From the NCBI GenBank assembly GCA_963722415.1, contig CAVRNI010000052.1:94311-158310 (forward strand): 64,000 bases of DNA, read 5' to 3'. The stretch is from JALOLG01 sp963722415. Its GTDB lineage: Bacteria; Actinomycetota; Acidimicrobiia; Acidimicrobiales; Ilumatobacteraceae. Every line of letters starts with the position of its first letter. The stretch's first letter is position 1. A program made the position numbers and the translations under genes. The notes beneath the pieces were generated by a model, which saw only the letters and a list, made by a program, of their open reading frames with translations, was not told where the DNA came from and searched no databases. Of the stretch, positions 55,407 through 64,000 are shown in pieces.

Positions 55407-56069
55407 TCAGTCGACGCAGGGGATGACGATCTTCAGGCCCGGGTAGAACGAGCTGTATCCGGCGGTGCCGGCATTGGCGGCGTCGAGCGCCTCGACCGTG
55501 ACGTCGAACTTCTCGGCGACCTTGAGCCGAGTCGTGTCGTCGGCCGCGATCGTGTACTCGCCGGTCTCGCAGTCCTCACCACTGCCGCTCGGCGGTGCGT
55601 CCGTCGACTCAGTCTCGCCATCGGTCGACTCCGTGTCGCTGGTGTCGTCGGTGTCGCTGGTGTCGTCGGTCTCCTCGTCCTCTTCGTCAGCGACGCTCGG
55701 GATCTTGGAGTCGGGTGGGATCCGGATCTCGTCGTTGGGGTAGATGGGGTGCGAGATGCCCTCGGGCCACTCGTTGTACGCCACGAGCACGTCGATGGTG
55801 ATGCCGAACTTGTTGGCGATCGACGCCAACGCGTCACCGGCGACCACGGTGTAGAGCTGCTCGACCGGCGAGATGCCACCCTCGGCCGCCACGTCAGGGG
55901 CGATGGTGGTGGTCGTGGTGGCCGGCTCCTTCACCACATAGCTCGACGGTTGGATCGCGACGAGCGGAGTGTTGTCCGTCGTGTCGTCGGACGTCCCGCA
56001 CGCGGCGATCAGGATGGCCGGCGCGAGTCCGACCGCGATCACGCCGAAGGGACGCAACAACGAACGCAT
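55407..56069 (-). CDS. LysM-domain lipoprotein
   Basis: A 220-residue lipoprotein. MRSLLRPFGVIAVGLAPAIL and lipobox LIAAC give membrane anchoring. Two LysM domains (YTVVAGDALASIANKFGIT and YTIAADDTTRLKVAEKFDVT) flank an acidic Asp/Ser/Thr-rich linker. LysM binds peptidoglycan or chitin, so this is a wall-attached protein. It converges on the neighbouring lipoprotein gene. Next gene gltD is 78 bp away on the same strand. Confidence 0.85.
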   Translation of the reverse strand: MRSLLRPFGVIAVGLAPAILIAACGTSDDTTDNTPLVAIQPSSYVVKEPATTTTTIAPDVAAEGGISPVEQLYTVVAGDALASIANKFGITIDVLVAYNEWPEGISHPIYPNDEIRIPPDSKIPSVADEEDEETDDTSDTDDTSDTESTDGETESTDAPPSGSGEDCETGEYTIAADDTTRLKVAEKFDVTVEALDAANAGTAGYSSFYPGLKIVIPCVD

Positions 56070-56147
56070 GCCCGTAGCGTACGACGCGGCGCGGGCGCGG
56101 CGGCGTCACCACGATCCGGGCGTCGATTTCGCGCGTCGCAGGTTGCG

Positions 56148-57591
<1,444 letters not shown>

Positions 57592-57599
<8 letters not shown>

Positions 57600-60500
57600 G
57601 ACTCGACGCCATGACCCTCGCCATCGTCTCGTCCTCGGACAACCCGGCGGCCTCGGATTCGCGCATCACGGTGAGGACGCGCTTGTAGTCGTTGGGCATC
57701 ACCTTGCGGAACCGGCTGACCTCGACGTTCCACGCCGCCAGCAACCGCCTGGCCACTGCCGAGCCGGTGTACTCACCGTGGCGCTGCACCGTCGTCCGCA
57801 GGAACTCGCGGTCGGTCGTGTCGAGCTGCTCGATCGTGACCATCTCGTCGTTGATGTGGGTGTCGAACCTGCCGTCGCGGTCGTAGACGTAGGCGATGCC
57901 GCCCGACATCCCGGCGCCGAAGTTGCGTCCGGTCGCGCCCAGCACGACGACACGACCACCGGTCATGTACTCGCAGCCGTGGTCGCCGACGCCCTCCACC
58001 ACCGCCAGCGCGCCGGAGTTGCGAACGCAGAACCGTTCGCCGACGACGCCGCGCAGGAAGATCTCGCCACCGGTCGCTCCGTACCCGATCACGTTGCCGG
58101 CGAGGATCTGCTCCTCGGCGACGAACGGCGCCCGCGCGTCGGGGTACACGATCAGCCGCCCGCCCGACAGTCCCTTGCCGAGGTAGTCGTTGGCGTCGCC
58201 CTCGAGGCGCATCGTGATGCCTGCCGGGACGAAGGCCCCGAAGCTCTGCCCGGCCGAACCACGGAAATGGATGTCGATGGTGCCGTCCGGCAGTCCGACG
58301 CCGTGCCACACCCGAGTCACTTCGTGTCCGAGCATCGTGCCGACGGTGCGGTTGGTGTTGCGGATCGGCAGCTCGATCTGCACCGGAACGCCGTCGTCGA
58401 TCGCCGTGCGGGCGAGGCGGATCAGCTCCTGGTCGAGCGCCTCGGCGAGCCCGTGATCCTGCGCGACCGATTGGTGGAACGTCTGGTCGTAGGCGTTGTG
58501 CGGCACCGCCAGGATCGGGCTGATGTCGAGCCCGTCCGCCTTCCAGTGGTCGACCGCGCCCTTGGTGTCGAGGCACTCGACGTGGCCGATCATCTCGGCC
58601 ATCGTGCGGAAGCCGAGCTCTGCCATCAGCTCGCGCACCTCGGCGGCGATGAACTCGAAGAACGTGACGACGAACTCGGGTGAACCGTTGAACCGCTTGC
58701 GCAGTTCGGGGTTCTGGGTGGCGATGCCGACCGGACACGTGTCGAGGTGGCAGACGCGCATCATCACGCAGCCCGACACGACGAGCGGTGCGGTGGCGAA
58801 GCCGAACTCCTCGGCACCGAGCAGCGCCGCGATCACGACGTCGCGACCGGTCTTCAGCTGACCGTCGGTCTGCACGACGATGCGGTCGCGCAGACCGTTC
58901 ATCAAGAGCGTCTGTTGCGTCTCGGCGAGGCCGAGCTCCCACGGCCCACCGGCGTGCTTGAGCGACGTGAGCGGGCTGGCGCCGGTACCACCGTCGTGGC
59001 CGGAGATCAGCACCACGTCGGCCTTGGCCTTGCTCACGCCGGCCGCCACCGTGCCGACACCCATCTCGGCGACGAGCTTGACGTGGATGCGGGCGCTCGG
59101 GTTCGAGTTCTTGAGGTCGTGGATCAGCTGCTTCAGATCCTCGATCGAGTAGATGTCGTGGTGCGGTGGCGGGCTGATGAGGCCGACACCCGGGGTCGAG
59201 TGGCGGGTCTTGGCGATCCACGGGTACACCTTGTGCCCCGGCAGCTGGCCACCTTCGCCCGGCTTGGCACCCTGCGCCATCTTGATCTGCAGATCGTCGG
59301 CATTGGTGAGGTACTCCGACGTGACGCCGAAGCGCCCCGATGCGACCTGCTTGATCGCCGAGCGCCGTGACGGGTCGTGCAGGCGGTCGGCATCCTCGCC
59401 GCCCTCGCCGGTGTTCGACTTGGCGCCGATCGAGTTCATCGCGATCGCCAGCGTCTCGTGGGCCTCGGCCGAGATCGATCCGTACGACATGGCGCCGGTC
59501 GAGAAGCGCTTGAGGATGTCGGCCACCGGCTCGACGTCGTCGATCGCGATCGGCTCCCGGTCTCCCGGCTCGAACCTGAACAGGCCGCGCAACGTGGCCA
59601 GGCGGCGGGCCTGGTCGTCGACGCGCGAGGTGTACTCCTTGAAGATGTCGTAGCGCTTGGCCCGCGTGGCGTGCTGCAGCTTGAAGACGGTCTCCGGGTT
59701 GAACAGATGATGTTCGCCCTCGCGTCGCCACTGGTACTCGCCGCCGAGCTCGAGCTTGCGGTGGGCACGCTCCTGCGGGCGGCTCGGGTTGGCGATCGCG
59801 TGGCGGGCCGCGGTCTCTGCCGCCAGCTCGTCGAGGCCGATCCCGCCGAGGCGACTCACGGTGCCGGTGAAGTACCGCTCGATCAGCTCCTCGCCGAGCC
59901 CGATCGCCTCGAAGATCTGGGCGCCGGTGTAGCTGGCGACGGTCGAGACACCCATCTTCGACATCACCTTCAGCACGCCCTTGCCGCACGCCTTGATGTA
60001 GTTGCGCACCGCCTTCTTGGGATCCATCCCGCCGAGGCCGTGGTGACCGCGGCCCTCGTCGGCCGCGATCAGGTCCTCGATCGACTCGAACGCCAGGTAC
60101 GGGTTGATCGCACCTGCGCCGTAGCCGATCAGCAACGCCATGTGGTGCACCTCGCGGGCGTCGCCGCACTCGACGAGCAGCCCGACCATCGTGCGCTGTT
60201 TGGTGCGCACGAGGTGGTGGTGCACCGCCGATGTGAGCAGCAGCGACGGGATGGGCGCGTCGATCTCGTCGGCGTTGCGGTCGGACAGCACGATCACCCG
60301 GGCGCCCCGGTCGATCGCCCGTGTCACCTCGTCGAAGATCGTCTCGAGCGACGACCGCAACGCGTCGCCTCCACCCGCGACGCGGTACAGCCCCTTGACG
60401 ACATGGGCCCTGAGGCCGGGGTATCCGCCGTCGTCGTCGGCGTGGATGATCCTGGCCAGCTCGTCGTTGTCGATGATCGGGAACGGCAGGGCGAGCTGGC

Positions 60501-62148
60501 GGCAGTTCTCGGGGCCCGGCTGGAGGAGGTTGGCCTCCGGACCGACCGCCGACGCGACGGCGGTGACGACTTCCTCGCGGATCGCGTCGAGCGGCGGGTT
60601 CGTGACCTGCGCGAACAGCTGTTGGAAGTAGTCGAACAACAGCCGCGGCCGTTCCGACAACACGGCGATCGGCGTGTCGGTTCCCATCGAGCCGATCGGC
60701 TCGGCGCCGTTGAGCGCCATCGGGGCGACGATGATCTTGAGCTCCTCGTGCGTGTACCCGAACATCTGCTGACGGCGCAGCACGCTGTGATGGCTGAACA
60801 CGACGTGCTCGCGCTCGGGCAGATCGACGAGCTCGGCCATGCCCTGCTCGAGCCACTCGGCGTACGGGTGCTCGGCGGCGAGCGTGCCCTTGATCTCCTC
60901 GTCGTCGACGATGCGACCCTCGGAGGTGTCGATCAGGAACATCTTGCCGGGCTGCAGCCGGCCCTTGGTGACGACCTTGGCCGGATCGATGTCGATGACC
61001 CCGACCTCGGACGCCATCACGACGAGGTCGTCGTCGGTGACCCAGTAGCGGCTGGGCCGCAGGCCGTTGCGGTCGAGCACGGCGCCGATCACGGTGCCGT
61101 CGGTGAACGTCACGCTGGCGGGGCCGTCCCAGGGCTCCATCATGCTCGAGTGGTACCGGTAGAACGCCCGCTTGTCGTCGTCCATCTCGGCGTTGTTCTC
61201 CCACGCCTCGGGGATCATCATCAGGATCGCGTGCTGGATCGGACGTCCGGCCAGGTGCAGCAGCTCGAGCACCTCGTCGAAGCGGGCCGTGTCGGACGCG
61301 CCGGGCGTGCAGATCGGGAACGCCTTGGCGAGGTTCGGCAGGTGCGGGCTCGACGCCATCGCCTCGCGGGCGCGCATCCAGTTCTGGTTGCCCTGGACGG
61401 TGTTGATCTCGCCGTTGTGGGCGATGAAGCGGTACGGATGGGCAAGCGGCCACGACGGGAACGTGTTCGTCGAGAAGCGCGAGTGCACGAGCAACAGCGC
61501 GCTCTCGACGCGGGGGTCGACGAGGTCCGGGAAGAACTGGCCGAGCTGCGGTGTCGTCAGCATCCCCTTGTAGACGATCGTGCGGGCCGACAGCGACGAG
61601 AAGTACGTCGTGAGGTCCTCCGCCAGCTCGTGCTCGGCACGCTTGCGGGCGACGAACGTCTTGCGGTCGAGGTCGATACCCGAGGCGCCGTCGGCGGCGG
61701 CGACGAAGAACTGCTTCATCGTCGGCATCGCCGCCCGGGCGGTCGCGCCGAGGCACTCGGGGCGGGTCGGCAGGTCGCGCCAGCCGAGCACGACGAGCCC
61801 CTCCTCGACCGCGATGTCCTCGATCGCGGCGAGTGCCTTCTCGAGTGCCATCGTCTCGGTCGGCAGGAAGGCGATGCCCGCCGCGTACGCACCTTCGGCC
61901 GGGAGCGCGAACCCGGTGACAGCCCGCAGGAACCGGTCGGGCATCTGGAGCAGGATGCCGGCACCGTCGCCGGTGTCGGGCTCGGCCCCGGTCGCGCCGC
62001 GGTGGGCCAGGTTGGTGAGCGCCCGAAGCCCGGTCATCACGAGTTCGTTCGACCGCACGCCCCGCATGTGGGCGACGAACGAGACACCACAGGAGTCATG
62101 TTCGAAGCGCGGGTCGTAAAGGCCCGTAGGCCCAGGCTTTTTCTGCAT
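57592..62148 (-). CDS. gltB: Glutamate synthase large subunit
   Basis: It makes two glutamates from glutamine and 2-oxoglutarate. The 1518 residues carry the N-terminal amidotransferase (nucleophile Cys20 in HDSCGVSFVAH after a short propeptide), the central domain, the FMN barrel (ISGHDGGTGASPLTSLKHAG) with 3Fe-4S cysteines in CVMMRVCHLDTCPVG, and the C-terminal GxGxG beta-helix (MTGGRVVVLGATGRNFGAGM). The 192 bp upstream include repeat B and should hold its promoter. Two very long open frames in other phases here are shadows. Confidence 0.96.
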
Positions 62149-62280
62149 CGTTGGCTGACTTCCACGAAACTCGAAGTTGCGGTGGAGCCCGGGACGACGC
62201 TGGCCCAGACGGTCGCGTCATGTTACGGGATCGCGCGGTGGATCGGAAAGATGATCCGACATGTACGTCTGAGAAATCCC

Positions 62281-62340
62281 CGAACTGTCTGCTTCAGATC
62301 GCGTGATGCGTCATCTGGGGCAGACAGGTCGGAGGGGTGG
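62281..62340. repeat. 60-bp hairpin repeat B, copy 2
   Basis: Matches copy 1 (54294-54353) in length and ends. The stem is 15 bp, CTGTCTGCTTCAGAT against ATCTGGGGCAGACAG, with two T-G wobbles that keep pairing on the plus-strand RNA. It lies between gltB's upstream region and the end of the acyl-CoA ligase gene. Confidence 0.85.
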
Positions 62341-63811
62341 TCACGTCTGCGGGACGCGCGCGGCGCGCAGCGCGCTGCGGCGCATCTTGCCGGCGTCGTC
62401 GCGGAGCGGCTCGTCGACGAACTCGAACGTGCGCGGCACCTTGTAGGTCACCAGCCGCTCGCCGAGGAACGCCCGCAGCTCGTCTTCGACCACAGCGTCG
62501 GGGTCGGCCTCGATGATCGCGTGGACCGTGTTGCCCAGGTCGTCGTCCGGCAGTCCGATCACGCACGCCGAGCGCACCGCGGGGTGCTCGTTGATCGCCG
62601 CTTCGACCTCGGCGGGATAGATGTTGGCGCCGCCGACGAGGATCATGTCGGCCGACCGGTCGCCGAGGTACAGGTAGCCGTCGACGTCGAGGTAGCCCAT
62701 GTCGCCGAGCGACTCCCACCCGCCGCCGAGCGTCCGCGCCTCGGCACCGACGTAGCGGTACGTCTCCTTGCCGGTCACCGACCGCAGCCACACCTCACCC
62801 ATCTCGCCGGGCGGCAGCTCGTTTCCGTCGGCGTCGGTGATCATCACCGAGCCCTCCGGTCCCCGCCCGACCGAGCCGGGGTGGGCGAGCCACTCCTCAC
62901 CGGTGATGATCGTCACGGTCTGCGCCTCGGTGCCGGCGTAGAGCTCGAAGATCCGCTCCGGCCCGAGCCAGTCGATCCAGGCCTGCTTCAGCCAGACCGG
63001 GCACGGCTCGGCGAGGTGCCAGACGACGCGCAGGCTGGACACGTCGTACCGCTCGCGCACCTCCTCGGGGAGGCGCCAGATCCGCTTCATCATCGTCGGC
63101 ACGAGATAGATGACGTCGGCGCGATGGGTCTCGATCGCGGCGAGCGTCGCCTCGGCGTCGAACCGCGGCAACAGCACGAGGTGGTTGCCGTGCATCAGCC
63201 CTTCGGTCGCCCAGACCGCTGGACCGTTGTGGTACAGCGGGCCCGGCACCACCATGCACTCGTCGGGTCGCACGTGCAGCATCGACGCCACGTCGGTGTC
63301 GCGCACCGCCGGATCACCCGACACGATCAGCTTCGGCCGACCGGTGCTCCCGCCCGACGTCGGCGCCTTCCACGCCGGCGACGCCAGCTCGAGATCGTCG
63401 ATGTCGGGCAACACGACGTCGCCGCCGGCTTCGGTCGGCTGGTAGCCGATCGGCAGGCACGTCCGACCGGGGAGCACGTCGGGCTCGACGCCGAACACGA
63501 CGCGCGAATCCGCCAGCTCGACGATCGCCTCCAACTCGCGATGTGGGAGCCGGGCCGACACCGGCTGCGGCACCCCGCCGACCCGCCAGATCGCGTGCTG
63601 GGCGACGAACCAGTCGATCGAGTTGGGGAGTGCGATCGTCACCATGTCGCCACGCTGCACACCTCTGACAGCAAGGTCACGGGCGAGCAGCTCGGCCGCA
63701 TCGCGCAGACCCGGCGCGGGTGATGCTCTGTTCGCCGCACGTGATGGCAGGCCGATCGGGCGCGGCCTCGGCGTACGCGGCGAGCAGACGGTTGCAGGTG
63801 ACGAGTGCCAT
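62341..63811 (-). CDS. Acyl-CoA ligase (AMP-forming, BaiB-like), frameshifted near the start
   Basis: It activates a carboxylic acid to a CoA ester. Motifs are the P-loop PTSGGSTGRPKLIVSG, ELYAGTEAQ, GYLDVDGYLYLGDRSADM, ILVGGANIYPAEVEAAI and Lys in DDAGKMRRSAL. The SGGSTGRPK form is typical of the bile-acid/steroid CoA ligase branch. The N-terminus MALVTCNRLLAAYAEAAPDR begins at 63811 and the frame breaks near 63717 before LRDAAELLARDLAVRG. About 489 residues when repaired. The enoyl-CoA hydratase gene lies just upstream on the same strand, so a beta-oxidation-type pathway is likely. Confidence 0.83.
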
Positions 63812-63820
63812 CGGGACGGA

Positions 63821-64000
63821 TCAGTCCGCGAAGTTCGCGGCGCGCTTCTCCATGTTCGCCATCACCGCTTCGATCTGATTCGGCGTGCCGACCTGGGCGC
63901 CGATCACGCTCCGCTCGGCGGCGAACTGGGCTGCCGCACCTTCGGCGAACATCCGATTGAAGAGGTCCTTCGAGCCCGCGCACCGCTCCCCGGACTCCGG
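63821..64000 (-). CDS. Enoyl-CoA hydratase/isomerase family protein, C-terminal end only
   Basis: Only the last 59 residues are in the window. They end QIEAVMANMEKRAANFAD after QFAAERSVIGAQVGTPN, which is the usual closing helix of crotonase-family proteins (AFLEKRxPxF). The active-site region lies outside the window, so hydratase versus isomerase is undecided. It ends nine bases before the acyl-CoA ligase start, suggesting one operon for acid activation and oxidation. Confidence 0.6.
   Translation of the reverse strand, partial: PESGERCAGSKDLFNRMFAEGAAAQFAAERSVIGAQVGTPNQIEAVMANMEKRAANFAD

Noticed and set aside
57773..61756. A 1327-codon open frame on the minus strand inside gltB
   Set aside because: It is the neighbouring phase of gltB, with Arg/Pro-rich low-complexity translation.
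59377..63723. A 1448-codon open frame on the plus strand
   Set aside because: It runs antisense to gltB and the acyl-CoA ligase, has no family motifs and an Arg/Gly/Val-rich composition typical of high-GC shadow frames.

Overview
The window is one stretch of a high-GC actinobacterial chromosome. F420-type LLM oxidoreductase, DUF2277, DUF4242 and LAL-type LuxR genes point to an Acidimicrobiia-like organism, but that placement is an inference. No phage, insertion sequence or CRISPR array was seen. Many reading frames are broken by single-base indels, including murF and ddl, which should be essential. I therefore annotate whole genes across the breaks and suspect assembly errors.

Layout. (1) 1-12645 is a minus-strand exopolysaccharide operon: polyprenyl sugar transferase, asparagine synthase-like protein, two-domain oxidoreductase, heparinase/alginate-lyase-like protein, GDP-mannose 6-dehydrogenase, two glycosyltransferases and a GDP-mannose 3,5-epimerase. 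Most junctions are ATGA or GTGA overlaps. A PAP2 phosphatase lies on the other strand. (2) 12646-13423 is the operon's long upstream region, with a 22-bp tandem repeat. (3) 13424-19335 holds an acyl-CoA ligase, a 58-residue protein and an SDR, facing a globin across two copies of a 17-bp palindrome, with a large LuxR-type ATPase behind. (4) 19787-28878 is an accessory signalling island: a TIR protein with a DUF4190-like membrane tail, two vWA proteins, two atypical kinases, a membrane-anchored PP2C phosphatase, two zinc-ribbon membrane proteins and an M23 lipoprotein. It resembles the TerY-P (YegI/YegK/YegL) triad with the vWA-kinase part duplicated and is the best candidate for an undescribed system. 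(5) 29044-33420 has tRNA-Val(CAC), a DUF4190/septum-formation protein, a J-domain membrane protein without a normal start codon, a DUF2087 regulator, a 2-hydroxyacid dehydrogenase, an Lrp regulator and small proteins.

(6) 33530-42132 carries a second LuxR-type ATPase, aldehyde dehydrogenase, alanine dehydrogenase, DUF2277 protein, cytochrome P450, ArfB, an LLM oxidoreductase and a small zinc ribbon. (7) 42177-48016 carries an MFS transporter, murF, ddl, a TetR regulator and a GH1 beta-glucosidase; the last two are bracketed by two copies of a 49-bp hairpin repeat. (8) 48128-54278 is a translationally coupled lipid-type operon: acyl reductase-HAD fusion, zinc dehydrogenase, LarA-like protein, PlsC-type acyltransferase. 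(9) 54294-64000 has two lipoproteins, gltD-gltB, an acyl-CoA ligase and the end of an enoyl-CoA hydratase. A 60-bp hairpin repeat occurs at 54294 and again at 62281.

Functionally the window combines envelope polysaccharide synthesis, fatty acyl and lipid metabolism, nitrogen assimilation (gltBD, ald), peptidoglycan precursor synthesis (murF, ddl) and one accessory phospho-signalling locus.
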